Of a DNA stretch of 54,688 nt, positions 18,425-28,142 are shown piece by piece. The notes under the pieces were generated by a model. It was not told the DNA's origin and made no database searches. It saw only the letters and a program-made list of their open reading frames with translations. A program made the translations under genes and the position numbers. Position 1 is the stretch's first letter. Each line of letters begins with the position of its first letter. The stretch comes from Meiothermus hypogaeus (GTDB lineage: Bacteria > Deinococcota > Deinococci > Deinococcales > Thermaceae), in contig NZ_QWKY01000017.1 of NCBI RefSeq assembly GCF_003574035.1, positions 1-54,688 of the forward strand, read 5' to 3'.

Positions 18425-19825
18425 TTACTCGAGCGGCACCTCAATCAGGTTGCCGAGGCTCGAGAGCGGCTTGTCGAACTGCCGCCGGTCGCCGACCACT
18501 ACAATCACAAACTGCTCCGGCCGCACGTACTGCTGCATGACCCGCTGCAAATCGGCGGGGGTGGCGGCCTGAATCTGGCGCACGTATTGCTCGTAGTAGT
18601 CGGCGGGCAGACCCAGCATCTGGGTGCGAGCGATGCGCTCGGCCACGGCCTGGCGGGAGGTGAAGCGGAAGACCTCGGCGTTCAGGATGTTGTTACGGAA
18701 GAGCTCGAGCTCCTCCTGCGAAACCGGGCGCTCGCGCAAATCGCGAAACTGGGCCAGCATGATCTCGATCACCTCGGCGGTTTTCTCGACCCTCGAGATA
18801 GAGGCCCCATAGAAGAAGCCTGGCCAGCCGAAGCCCTGCGTCTGGGCCCCACCGGTGGCATAGGCCAGGCCCCGCTTGGTGCGTACCTCGGTAAACAGGC
18901 GGCTATTGAAGCCATCCCCCAGCACCCGGCTGACCAGGTCGAGCTCGCTGTAGCCCGGTGCATAGGCGGTCACGGTAGGGTTGCCCATGTAGATGACGCT
19001 CTGGTTGGTCTCCTTTTGCACAAAGTAAATGCTGGGCTTGGGACTCGGCGGAGGGAAACTGGGCAGGGTGACTTCTCCGCGCTGCCAGCCTTGCAGTGCA
19101 CGCTCGAGCCTGGCTAACATCTCCTGGGTATTAAAGTCGCCGGTAACGGCCAGCACGGCTACGTTGGGCTTGAAGAAGCGCTGATGAAAGGCCACCAGGT
19201 CGTCCCGGGTGATGGACTGAACAGAGGCCACACTGCTGATACGGCCTGCCGGATGGCCCTCGTTGATACGCCGCACAAACTCCCGCACCGCAATCTGGGT
19301 GGGCTGGTCGTTGCGCCGACGGATGGCCTCCAGGGCCCGGCCTTTCTCCAAGTCTATGCGCTCCTGGGCAAAACGCGGGCGCACCAGGATGTCGGCCCAG
19401 ATTTGCAGCACCTGGTCGAGGTTTTCGCTCAGGGTACTAAACGCCACCGAGGTAAACAGGTTGTCGGTGTTTACGCTGACCGAAGCGGCCAGGGCTTCCA
19501 GGGTTTCGTCAATCTGGTCCGGCGTGCGCTCCCCGGCGCCGCCGGTGCGCATCACACTGGAGAAAATGCCGCTCAGGCCCACCTTGTCTTCCGGCTCAAA
19601 GATGGCCCCGGCCCGCAAATAGACCCGCCCGTTTACAAAAGGCAGCGTACGGTCTTCTACCAGCAGGACGGTCAGGCCATTGGAAAGCTGCGCCCGGGTA
19701 GGCTGAATAGCGCTGGGCTGAAGCCGCTGAAACTGCATCTTGAAGGGGTCGGGCCAGTCGGCTGGCACGCCTTGGGCCAGGCCCAGGGTCAAAAGGCCAA
19801 TCAGTAAACTCCACAGTGCTTTCAT
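18425..19825 (-). CDS. M16 peptidase-like protein lacking the catalytic motif
   Basis: A 466-residue secreted M16 (insulinase-fold) protein. After the signal peptide (MKALWSLLIGLLTLGLAQG), the region that should hold HxxEH reads GLSGIFSSVMRTGGAG, so the zinc site is absent. The C-terminal part keeps the family pattern: NVAVLAVTGDF, YMGNPTVT, and VLGDGFNSRLFTEVRTKRGLAYA with the substrate-binding Arg-Tyr type motif. It is the likely non-catalytic half of a heterodimer with the protein encoded just upstream; its start overlaps that gene's stop by 4 bp (ATGA). Known heterodimeric M16B enzymes show the same arrangement. Confidence 0.92.
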   Translation of the reverse strand: MKALWSLLIGLLTLGLAQGVPADWPDPFKMQFQRLQPSAIQPTRAQLSNGLTVLLVEDRTLPFVNGRVYLRAGAIFEPEDKVGLSGIFSSVMRTGGAGERTPDQIDETLEALAASVSVNTDNLFTSVAFSTLSENLDQVLQIWADILVRPRFAQERIDLEKGRALEAIRRRNDQPTQIAVREFVRRINEGHPAGRISSVASVQSITRDDLVAFHQRFFKPNVAVLAVTGDFNTQEMLARLERALQGWQRGEVTLPSFPPPSPKPSIYFVQKETNQSVIYMGNPTVTAYAPGYSELDLVSRVLGDGFNSRLFTEVRTKRGLAYATGGAQTQGFGWPGFFYGASISRVEKTAEVIEIMLAQFRDLRERPVSQEELELFRNNILNAEVFRFTSRQAVAERIARTQMLGLPADYYEQYVRQIQAATPADLQRVMQQYVRPEQFVIVVVGDRRQFDKPLSSLGNLIEVPLE

Positions 19826-21303
19826 CGGCTACCTCCCCGGGTAACGAGGGTGGCCACCGTGCGGTTTTGCGGGGTGAAGTACCTGCGGGCAGCCTGCTGA
19901 ATTTCCTCCGCGGTAATGGTGTTATAGATGGCTTCTTCCTCAAAGATGCGCTGATAGCCGCCAAAAAACAGCTCGTAGAAGGCCAGGGTCTGGGCCAGGC
20001 CCGGCCCACCCTGCAGAACCCGAAGATAGGCTGCACGGGTCTGGTTGCGCACCTTCTGAAGCTCCTGCGGACCAACCGGCTCGTTCTTGAGACGCTCCAA
20101 CTCCTCGTAAATGAGGCGCTCGAGATCCGCCGTGGTGCGCGGGGCGCGGGGCTGGGCCGAGATGGTAAACATGTTGGGATAGCGGAAGCCCGGCGAGGCC
20201 GAACTCGAGCTCACATTTAGCGCAGCCTGTTCCTGGATTACCAGGCGACGGAACAAGCGGCTGGTGCGCCCTTCAGTCAGGATGGAGTCAATCATGTCCA
20301 TTACGTAAGCGTCGCGGTTCGGATAGGTCGGCTTGTGGAAGCCGATCAGCAGGCTGGGCTGGGCGTTGTACTCGAGCGTCGCCCGCCGCTCGGCAGCCTG
20401 GGGCGGCTCAGCGGGAATGTTCAGGTTGGGCCGAGCAGGGCCCCGGGGAATCGCCCCCATGTAGCGGCGCACCAGCTGGATATCCCGCTCCGGCTCCACA
20501 TCGCCCACAAGCACCAGCACCGCCCGGTTGGGGTGGTAGTGGGTCTTCCAGAACTCCATCGCTTTATCAGCCCGGTAGCCCTGAATCTCCTCGCGGCTGC
20601 CAATCAGGGGCCGCCCATAGGGGTGCACCTGGAAGGCCGTGCGCAAGAAGACCTCACTCAAAGCGCCGTTGGGGTCGTTCTCACTACGCTGGCGGCGCTC
20701 CTCGAGCACCACATCGGCCTCTTCGTAGAAGCTGCGGAAAACCGCGTTCAGCATCACATCGGCGTAGACCCGCAGGTAGAGCTCGAGGCGATTCGAGGGC
20801 AGCGAGACCCGGTAGTCGGTGCGGTCGTAGCCGGTGGAGGCATTCAGACCCTGCTCGCCATTGTTGGTAAAAAGCTGGTCTATGGCGTTGGGTAGGGCGA
20901 GTTTCTTGGCCTCTTCGCGGGCCTGGTTGAAGGCGGTGGTCAGGCGCTGTACCTCTTCCTGTGAGGCACGGTTGGCGATGGCCCGGTCGAGGTCGGCCCG
21001 GGCTTTGTCAACGGCCTCGAGGGCGGCTTTCTCCCTGGCCCAGTCCAGGCTCCCGATGCTGGGGGTGCCCTTGAAGGCCATGTGCTCTACCATGTGGGCA
21101 ATGCCCCCCAGACCCGGCGCTTCGTCCACGCCCCCCACATCAAACATCAGGTTAAAGTGGATGACAGGGGCGGTCTTGTCGGGCACCATCAACACCCGCA
21201 AACCATTGTCCAGGGTGTATTTGCGTATTTGCTCGCGGAGCTGCTGGGCCAGCGCCCCAGGTAGCAGCAACACCAGCAAGATCAACCAAACCATCCGTTT
21301 CAC
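19822..21303 (-). CDS. M16 family zinc metallopeptidase (catalytic subunit)
   Basis: A 493-residue secreted M16 peptidase. The signal peptide ends near ALAQ. The zinc motif HMVEH (H70, E73, H74) is intact in GGIAHMVEHMAFKGT, and the third ligand Glu lies in the helix EEADVVLEERRQR. There is a helical insertion at about 90-140 (AREKAALEAVDKARADLDRA). It forms an operon with the inactive homologue. The start is a GTG with ribosome site GGAGGACAC. Likely periplasmic; substrates are probably peptides or damaged proteins. Confidence 0.93.
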   Translation of the reverse strand: MKRMVWLILLVLLLPGALAQQLREQIRKYTLDNGLRVLMVPDKTAPVIHFNLMFDVGGVDEAPGLGGIAHMVEHMAFKGTPSIGSLDWAREKAALEAVDKARADLDRAIANRASQEEVQRLTTAFNQAREEAKKLALPNAIDQLFTNNGEQGLNASTGYDRTDYRVSLPSNRLELYLRVYADVMLNAVFRSFYEEADVVLEERRQRSENDPNGALSEVFLRTAFQVHPYGRPLIGSREEIQGYRADKAMEFWKTHYHPNRAVLVLVGDVEPERDIQLVRRYMGAIPRGPARPNLNIPAEPPQAAERRATLEYNAQPSLLIGFHKPTYPNRDAYVMDMIDSILTEGRTSRLFRRLVIQEQAALNVSSSSASPGFRYPNMFTISAQPRAPRTTADLERLIYEELERLKNEPVGPQELQKVRNQTRAAYLRVLQGGPGLAQTLAFYELFFGGYQRIFEEEAIYNTITAEEIQQAARRYFTPQNRTVATLVTRGGSR

Positions 21304-21564
21304 CGTGTCCTCCCTCCCGGTTATTGCAACATAGCTTCATTACGCCGCAAAATCCAGGCCCAGACTGAAGGAAGGTCTACAGTTTGCAAGGGTTCCCAGC
21401 AAAATGCTAACGAGCCGACCAAATCTGGCATTAATCCTTGCTTCACAGTGAACGGGGGCACATCAGGAACAAATAGCCGAGACCGGGGGTGGCCATTTGT
21501 GGGGCTGATAAAATTCTGCCCCTCCCAGCCACAATCCTGGACTGCAGGGGCTGGGGAAAATAGC

Positions 21565-21984
21565 CTAGCGAGGCAACACCTGGATGATGCTGTTCATGAT
21601 GAAGGCTGGCACCTTTTTACCGGGCATGGGCCTGCCGAGCAACACCAGAAAGTAAGGGCCCGGTTTGGGAAACTTGACCACCCCTTCTACTCGCCCGGTG
21701 CGGGGGTTGAACTGCATACGTACCTGGGCATCGGGCTGGGCCGTAGCGCTCACCTTGCCCTGGTAAAAGAGCAGCGTACAAAAACAGTCCTGGGGGTTGA
21801 TGGGCAGGCTGCCCACCCGAATGTATTCGATCCAGGCCACCGTGGCCCGGCCCGCAACGGGTACAGCATCGTTGGGCTCAAAGTCTACCTGGCCCTGTAC
21901 GAAGCCTCCGCTGCCCTCGAACGGGTGGGCCAGGGCAAGGCTGGTCAAAGCCAGCGCCAAGAGCCATCCGGGTATCCATCTCAT
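21565..21984 (-). CDS. Small secreted protein of the copper operon, unknown family
   Basis: A 139-residue protein I cannot assign. ATG 21984 gives a clear signal peptide (WIPGWLLALALTSLALA) whose predicted cleavage after A19 would leave His20 as the mature N-terminus (HPFEG), the same N-terminal His as CopC. A CFC motif (C67, C69) could bind metal or form a disulfide. The rest is beta-rich with KFPKPGPYFLVLLG near the end, like a small immunoglobulin-type domain. It is the last gene of the copper operon, 13 bp after mbnH. A longer frame to 22038 overlaps mbnH and lacks a proper signal peptide start. A copper-binding role is an inference. Confidence 0.78.
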   Translation of the reverse strand: MRWIPGWLLALALTSLALAHPFEGSGGFVQGQVDFEPNDAVPVAGRATVAWIEYIRVGSLPINPQDCFCTLLFYQGKVSATAQPDAQVRMQFNPRTGRVEGVVKFPKPGPYFLVLLGRPMPGKKVPAFIMNSIIQVLPR

Positions 21985-21997
21985 GGCAAACACGCTC

Positions 21998-23056
21998 CTA
22001 AGGCGGCAAAAAGGCCGGGTTGGTGCCAAAGCTCTCATCGGTCAGGGACCTCAAAAAAGCCACCAAATCGTCCACCTCGGCCTCGGTCAGGCCCAAAGGT
22101 CTGATGAGGGCATCTGCGTTGAGGTTGGGCTGGCCGCCCTGATTATAGTGCTGCACCGCTTCGCGCAGGGTTTGGATGGAGCCGTCGTGCATGTAGGGGG
22201 CAGTGAGGGCCACATTGCGCAGGGTGGGGGTTTTGAACTTGCCCACGTCTTCGTCCCTGCCGGTTGCGCGGGCCAGCCCGATGTCCTTGTACACGGTGTA
22301 GAGAGCGGTATTGCGGGGCTCGTCGTCGGTGAATTCAGGGCCCACATGGCAATGAAAGCAGTCGCCCTTCTCGCTAAAAAAAAGTTCCATACCGCGTAAA
22401 GCCGCCTCACTCATGGCTTTGTCGTCGCCAGCCTGGTAGCGGTCGAAGGGGCTGTTGTAGGAAAGCAGGGTACGTTCGAAGGCCGCTATGGCATAGGTGG
22501 TGGTCTTGAGGGTGGGGGGCTCACCAAAGACCTCCTGGAAGGCTTTGGCGTACTCGGGGATGGCCCCTAGCCTTTGCGCAAGTTCCTCGGGCTCCATGCC
22601 CATCTCGTCGTGGGCGGTGAGGGGGCCTACCGCCTGGAGCTCGAGCCGGGGCGAGCGCCCTTCCCAAAACAGGTGTCTGCGAAACGCCACATTGGTGAGG
22701 GAGGGCGCATTGCGGCTGCCCTGGCGGCCAAAAATACCGGTGCTCACGGGCTTACCCCCATCGCTAAAAGCAAACTCGGGCTTGTGACAGCTTGCGCAGG
22801 CCACTTTGCCGTCTTTGGAAAGACGAGGGTCAAAAAACAGGCGCCGCCCGAGCTCCACTTTGGCAGGGGTCTGGGGGTTATCCTCGGGCACCGGCACGGC
22901 TCGCTGGGCAAAAGGAGCAAGGGGGCTGGCCGGGTGGACAACGGTTGGAGGAGAGGGTTGGGTGGTTAGCGGCTTTGGGCGAGGCCAGAGATAAACGGCC
23001 AGGAGTCCCACCCCAAGCAGAAGCAGCCCCATCCAGCCCACCCGCCAGCCTTGCAT
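21998..23056 (-). CDS. mbnH: MbnH-like diheme cytochrome c peroxidase/MauG family protein
   Basis: A 352-residue protein with an N-terminal anchor helix (WMGLLLLGVGLLAVYLW) and two c-type heme motifs, CASCH (87-91) and CFHCH (233-237). RRLFFDPRLSKDG and APYMHDGSIQTLREAV are family signatures; the latter holds a possible axial Met. The bCCP/MauG family reduces peroxide or oxidises protein side chains. Because it is directly downstream (15 bp) of an MbnP-type gene, the best reading is MbnH, the enzyme known to oxidise a Trp of MbnP to kynurenine. A conventional peroxidase cannot be excluded by sequence alone. Confidence 0.88.
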   Translation of the reverse strand: MQGWRVGWMGLLLLGVGLLAVYLWPRPKPLTTQPSPPTVVHPASPLAPFAQRAVPVPEDNPQTPAKVELGRRLFFDPRLSKDGKVACASCHKPEFAFSDGGKPVSTGIFGRQGSRNAPSLTNVAFRRHLFWEGRSPRLELQAVGPLTAHDEMGMEPEELAQRLGAIPEYAKAFQEVFGEPPTLKTTTYAIAAFERTLLSYNSPFDRYQAGDDKAMSEAALRGMELFFSEKGDCFHCHVGPEFTDDEPRNTALYTVYKDIGLARATGRDEDVGKFKTPTLRNVALTAPYMHDGSIQTLREAVQHYNQGGQPNLNADALIRPLGLTEAEVDDLVAFLRSLTDESFGTNPAFLPP

Positions 23057-23071
23057 ACGCCACCCAGAGCA

Positions 23072-23812
23072 TCAGTTTGCTAGCGAAAAAGCCGTCTGCA
23101 TGTTGAAATACACCACCGACATCAGGAGGCTGGTTTCGGGACTCAGGCCGTGCAACTGGCGCAAGGACTGCTTGCGCCAATCCACAAAAGCCCCGCCCGG
23201 CCCCGGTTGAAAGGCTTTGGCCACATCGAGGTTCAGGGTGATGGAACCCCCAGTGGGCGGAATGTTGATCTGCACCCGCCGGGTCTGGAGGTCTTGCAGG
23301 CGCACCGGAATGCGAAAGGCATCGGTGCCCATATGAATGACCCACTTCTGCTTGCCTTCCGGCAGCAAGGCCACCCCCTCGAGCCGGTAAAAAATATAGC
23401 CGGGGTTCCAGGCCCAGTACATGCCGGAGTTCACCCCCAAAGGCATCTGCTGGGTGCCGGCGTCGAGGTGGTTGAGCTCGCGCGGCACCCCCACGTTGAA
23501 GCGAATACCGCGGTACTGCCCTGCCGGTACGTCCATTTTCATCACGCTTACCCCCTGCGTGGGGGCCTCGCGCTTGAACTCGGCCAGCACCAGGCCCTCG
23601 GCCCGCACCTCACGACCATCGGGCCGCACCAGGGCCACCTCGGAAATGTAAAACTTGAGCAGCTCGATCTGATAAGGCTGGCCCTGAGGGGTCTGGTAGG
23701 TCTGAGCGAACTGCAAGGGCTGGTCGCCTACGCGCAGGTTGATTTTGAGCTCCACCGGCGCAGCCAAAGCGCTTGCCAGGCCGAGCGGTAAGAGGAATAG
23801 CCACGCTTTCAT
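23072..23812 (-). CDS. mbnP: MbnP family copper-binding protein
   Basis: A 246-residue secreted protein (signal peptide ending LASALAA) with the MbnP pattern: KFYISEVALV, YRGIRFNVGVPRELNHLDAG, GMYWAWNPGYIFYRLEG, and WVIHMGTDAFRIPV. In the methanotroph protein a conserved Trp is turned to kynurenine by MbnH and is needed for copper binding; W133 and W135 in the YWAWNPGY motif are candidates here, with H115 and H160 nearby as possible ligands. ATG 23812 has the ribosome site GGAG; a GTG two codons upstream is too close to it. No methanobactin genes are present, so the pair must serve another purpose. Confidence 0.88.
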   Translation of the reverse strand: MKAWLFLLPLGLASALAAPVELKINLRVGDQPLQFAQTYQTPQGQPYQIELLKFYISEVALVRPDGREVRAEGLVLAEFKREAPTQGVSVMKMDVPAGQYRGIRFNVGVPRELNHLDAGTQQMPLGVNSGMYWAWNPGYIFYRLEGVALLPEGKQKWVIHMGTDAFRIPVRLQDLQTRRVQINIPPTGGSITLNLDVAKAFQPGPGGAFVDWRKQSLRQLHGLSPETSLLMSVVYFNMQTAFSLAN

Positions 23813-23873
23813 TAGCACTGCTCCTTTCCTATGAGGTTATCAAAACGAATGGCAGAATCGTGTGAAACAGCCC

Positions 23874-25085
23874 TCAACGCTGTACTTCCAGGGTGAACTC
23901 GAGGGTCTTCTCGGGTAGCTCCAGCTCCACCCGCCACTCGCCGGCTTGCCTGGTCAGCAAAGCACTGTGGTACTGCGACTTATAGAAGGGCACCGGGGTA
24001 TCCTCTAAAAGCTCGCTCCCGCGCTCTGCCCGTACCCGTAGGGCAGGGCCGCCCTCCAGCAGATTCCCCTCGGCATCGCGTAAATCGAGGTACAGGTGAA
24101 TCAGGCCGGCCTGGCTGAACAACTGCCCCACAAAGCGCCGGTTCCCAAAGGTTTCCGAAATATTGACGATGCGGGGGGCCGCCTGACCGGGCGTTGGGGG
24201 GGGTTCGGTGGTAGCAAGCAGGCCACTGGCCAGCAACACGCCCACAATCAGGGTAGCCTCGAGGCTCACGGTTTGCAGCCCCTTGACCTGCTTGGCCTGC
24301 AACCGCGGCAAGAGCCAGAGCCGGTTCACCGCCGCCACCCCCACCACCAGGGCCACCAACCCCAGCTTAAGCAGCAAGCGCTGGCCGTAGGCGGTGCTCC
24401 AAAGGTAGGAAAACTCGCCCAGCCGCGCCCAGGAAAGGTATAGCCCCAGCAGGGTTAGCCCTGCCACCGAAGCCAGGCCCAAGGCCGAAAGACCGCGGAT
24501 GGCCTGGAGCACCGCCTCGTAACGCGTGCCCGGCCAGACCACCGCCAGGGCCAGCACTCCCCCTGCCCAAACCACCCCTGCGCCCAGATGCAACAGGTCG
24601 GCCAGGAGTTGTAGCCCTCCGACGGCCCCGGCATGGGCGGTGAGGCTCAGGGTCAGCAGTAGACCCAGCGCCAAAGGGGGGTATACCCAGCGATCGAAGC
24701 GAAACCAGCCCATTGAAAGCCCCAGGAGCCCCACCAGCAAAAAAACTCGAGCCAGCAGGAGGTTGCCCTGCCGGGTCTCGAGCAGATAGCTACCCACAAG
24801 TGCGGTATCGCCCAACATCCAGACTACGTGGTAGACACCATAAACCGTTGATCCCAAAGCCAGCAAAAAGCCCCCCGAAAGCAGGTACCACACCCGCCAG
24901 CGCTGGGTCCTGGCGGCCTGGGGCCCCACATAGCGGGCAAATACCCCGGCCCCCACAAGCAAGAAAACCCCGATGTACAGCGCAGCCCTCAGAGCAGACT
25001 GGGTATTGTCGTGTTCGTGTGGCATGGCAGCGCTCGGGTCAAGTAAGGCCAGGTCAAAAGGCACAGGCTCTTTGCAGATCAGCAT
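23874..25085 (-). CDS. copD: CopD family copper transport membrane protein
   Basis: A 403-residue protein with about eight membrane helices in residues 28-295, followed by a hydrophilic C-terminal domain of about 100 residues that is probably extracytoplasmic (RIVNISETFGNRRF onward). Helices contain HVVWMLGD, LTAHAGAVGG, LLHLGAGVVWAGG and YGQRLLLKLGLV, typical of CopD, which is thought to move copper across the membrane together with CopC. The N-terminus contains HEHD. ATG 25085 has a GGGGGA ribosome site; ATG 25025 is an alternative. It follows copC by 53 bp. Confidence 0.9.
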   Translation of the reverse strand: MLICKEPVPFDLALLDPSAAMPHEHDNTQSALRAALYIGVFLLVGAGVFARYVGPQAARTQRWRVWYLLSGGFLLALGSTVYGVYHVVWMLGDTALVGSYLLETRQGNLLLARVFLLVGLLGLSMGWFRFDRWVYPPLALGLLLTLSLTAHAGAVGGLQLLADLLHLGAGVVWAGGVLALAVVWPGTRYEAVLQAIRGLSALGLASVAGLTLLGLYLSWARLGEFSYLWSTAYGQRLLLKLGLVALVVGVAAVNRLWLLPRLQAKQVKGLQTVSLEATLIVGVLLASGLLATTEPPPTPGQAAPRIVNISETFGNRRFVGQLFSQAGLIHLYLDLRDAEGNLLEGGPALRVRAERGSELLEDTPVPFYKSQYHSALLTRQAGEWRVELELPEKTLEFTLEVQR

Positions 25086-25138
25086 AATCCCCCAGCATGG
25101 GGCAGAACTCAGAACACCGGCTTCGGCTTAGCGGCTAC

Positions 25139-25576
25139 TCAGGGCTTGTAAATGAATACGAAGAAATCGGTCTCGGGGTGGCCATCAACACCCAGGTTCT
25201 TCCACATCACCACATAGGCCCCGGGCTGAAGCCCCGGTTTTAGCGCAAGGGTCACGCTTTTGCTTGTGCGGGCCGAGGTAGTTACGCCCGCATCTACCCG
25301 CCGGGCCGCATCACCCCGCAGGGGAAGCACCTCGCGCACCAGGGGCTGCGCCAGCCGGCGCAGCCGGGTAGGGCTACCCCAGGCCTCCTCGGGCGCATTG
25401 AGGGGGTAGACCTTGAAGGTCGAGAGGCGTACTTCTACGGCCGCGGTAAAGTTTATAACCACCGATCTGGGGGCCGTGCGGACGGTTGCATTGGCCGAGG
25501 GGGTGGAGCTTTTGTACTCGGCATGCGCTAAGGCCAAGCCAAGCAGTACCCCAAAGGCAAAAAGGGCTTTTTTCAT
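25139..25576 (-). CDS. copC: CopC copper-binding protein
   Basis: A 145-residue secreted protein. The signal peptide (MKKALFAFGVLLGLALA) is predicted to be cut so that mature CopC starts with His18 (HAEYKSSTPSANATV). CopC proteins bind Cu(II) with this N-terminal His plus an Asp and a His; here D131 and H133 in LGVDGHPETDFF fit. The family core VVINFTAAVEV and LKPGLQPGAYVVMWK is intact. There is a roughly 30-residue charged stretch (RLRRLAQPLVREV) in the middle, usual for this family in Thermaceae-like bacteria as far as I know. ATG 25576 has ribosome site GAGGAAG; the long upstream extension of the frame overlaps the DUF2946 gene and is not real. Confidence 0.92.
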   Translation of the reverse strand: MKKALFAFGVLLGLALAHAEYKSSTPSANATVRTAPRSVVINFTAAVEVRLSTFKVYPLNAPEEAWGSPTRLRRLAQPLVREVLPLRGDAARRVDAGVTTSARTSKSVTLALKPGLQPGAYVVMWKNLGVDGHPETDFFVFIYKP

Positions 25577-25683
25577 CGTATCTTCCTCAGGAGAAGCCAT
25601 AAAGTGCTGAGCCAGAGCCAGCGCTCCAATGGCAACAATCGAATTGCTCAGGTATATCCCGACTACCTCAACCAAGCAGCAGG

Positions 25684-26031
25684 TCAGATCGGCGGCCCTC
25701 GAGCCGCAATCACCTCGAGGAACTCCTCTCGGGCGCAGCACTCCCCTGTCCCTATCCGAAGCTTTAGGAAAAATAGATACACCGCCACCAGCGCAGGCGC
25801 CAACCAGGGCAACAGCATCTGCAAGAAGCACAATGGGCAGTGCCCCTGGTGGTCGGGGTTTTGGTCGGTATCGCTGTGGGCTGGTAGGTGATGGTCTATT
25901 TGGACAGGCTCTGCGGGAAACATCACCATTCCACGCAGGCCAAACATCAGCGAGACGCACAAAACCAAAGTCGCCCACCCCATCACCGCAAAGGGTTGGG
26001 GGGTTTTTGGTTTCACAACCCAGGCCGCCAC
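25684..26031 (-). CDS. DUF2946-like membrane protein, first gene of copper operon
   Basis: About 115 residues: an N-terminal membrane helix (VMGWATLVLCVSLMFGL), a His/Asp-rich external loop (IDHHLPAHSDTDQNPDHQGH), HCPLCF, a second helix (LLPWLAPALVAVYLFFL), and a cytoplasmic tail with CC. The HCxxC motif beside a membrane helix is typical of DUF2946, found next to copper genes. The start is uncertain: GTG 26031 stands 9 nt after a possible -10 (TAGGGT), GTG at 26016 and ATG 25983 are alternatives. It heads the operon leading to copC. Confidence 0.75.
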   Translation of the reverse strand: MAAWVVKPKTPQPFAVMGWATLVLCVSLMFGLRGMVMFPAEPVQIDHHLPAHSDTDQNPDHQGHCPLCFLQMLLPWLAPALVAVYLFFLKLRIGTGECCAREEFLEVIAARGPPI

Positions 26032-26087
26032 CTCCAGATCACCCTACACGAAATTGTTGGCTTAGCCTGTGGCATCCAAACACGGCC

Positions 26088-26786
26088 TCAAATGGGCCGA
26101 ATCAGACCTTCGCGCACCAGTTCGTGCAGCACCTCGGCCTTGGCATCGCTTGTGCGCCCTTCCACAATGGCCTTGAGGGCCAGGAGCGCCTCCGGCTCGC
26201 CCCGTTTGAGTTGCAAATGCAGGTCGCTGAAGGGGTTAAGTGCGTCCTGTCCGCGCAGGGTCACCTGATAGCGTCCAATCGGCGCAATGGGGGCCAGGTG
26301 GGCCAGATAGTGGCGTGAGAGTTCTACGTACCGCTCGGCGTTCTGGGTGGGTTCTACCGGCCCTCGCACCTTGGCCGGGATGCCGATGGCCAGCATACCC
26401 GCAGGAATTTCCATTCCCGGCGGCACCACCGCACCGGCCCCCACCATGGCCCCCTTGCCCACCCGGGCCTGGTTTAGAACCACCGCACCAATCCCAATAA
26501 GGGCGCCGTCTTCTACCAGCGCCCCGTGCACCACAGCCCGGTGCCCCACAGTTACATTTTTCCCTAGAATGCAGGGGTCGCCGGGGTCGGCATGCAGAAT
26601 CGCACCATCCTGTACGTTGCTGCCCGCACCGATTACCACCTTCTCGGTGTCCGAGCGCACCACCGCCCCAAACCAGACCGAGGCATTCTCGCCGATTTCA
26701 GCCTGACCAACAACCAGGGCAGTGGGTGCAATAAAGGCGCTGGGGTGAATCTGAGGTACGTGTTCGTCCAGCCGATAAACAGCCAT
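26088..26786 (-). CDS. Gamma-carbonic anhydrase-like hexapeptide protein
   Basis: A 232-residue left-handed beta-helix protein. Repeated hexapeptide units run from about 15 to 150 (IGENASVWFGAVVRSD, VIGAGSNVQDGAILHAD, ILGKNVTVGHRAVVHG). Three metal-ligand histidines are in place (H65, H82, H87), as in gamma-carbonic anhydrases of the YrdA/PaaY type. The C-terminal 70 residues are helical and beyond the usual length. Carbonic anhydrase activity varies in this family, so the substrate is open. It lies upstream of the copper operon but is probably separate; the next gene upstream is the Nudix gene, 20 bp away. Confidence 0.88.
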   Translation of the reverse strand: MAVYRLDEHVPQIHPSAFIAPTALVVGQAEIGENASVWFGAVVRSDTEKVVIGAGSNVQDGAILHADPGDPCILGKNVTVGHRAVVHGALVEDGALIGIGAVVLNQARVGKGAMVGAGAVVPPGMEIPAGMLAIGIPAKVRGPVEPTQNAERYVELSRHYLAHLAPIAPIGRYQVTLRGQDALNPFSDLHLQLKRGEPEALLALKAIVEGRTSDAKAEVLHELVREGLIRPI

Positions 26787-26806
26787 ATGCGCTCCTTCGC
26801 TGCTGC

Positions 26807-28080
<1,274 letters not shown>

Positions 28081-28142
28081 GGGCCTTATCCTAACGCCCC
28101 ACAGGGTGAAGCAGGGGGCTTCGGGATGACAGGCACGCCGTA

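Noticed and set aside
25577..25978. N-terminal extension of the CopC frame
   Set aside because: It overlaps the DUF2946 gene in another frame, has no signal-peptide logic, and CopC begins properly at 25576 with a ribosome site and signal peptide.
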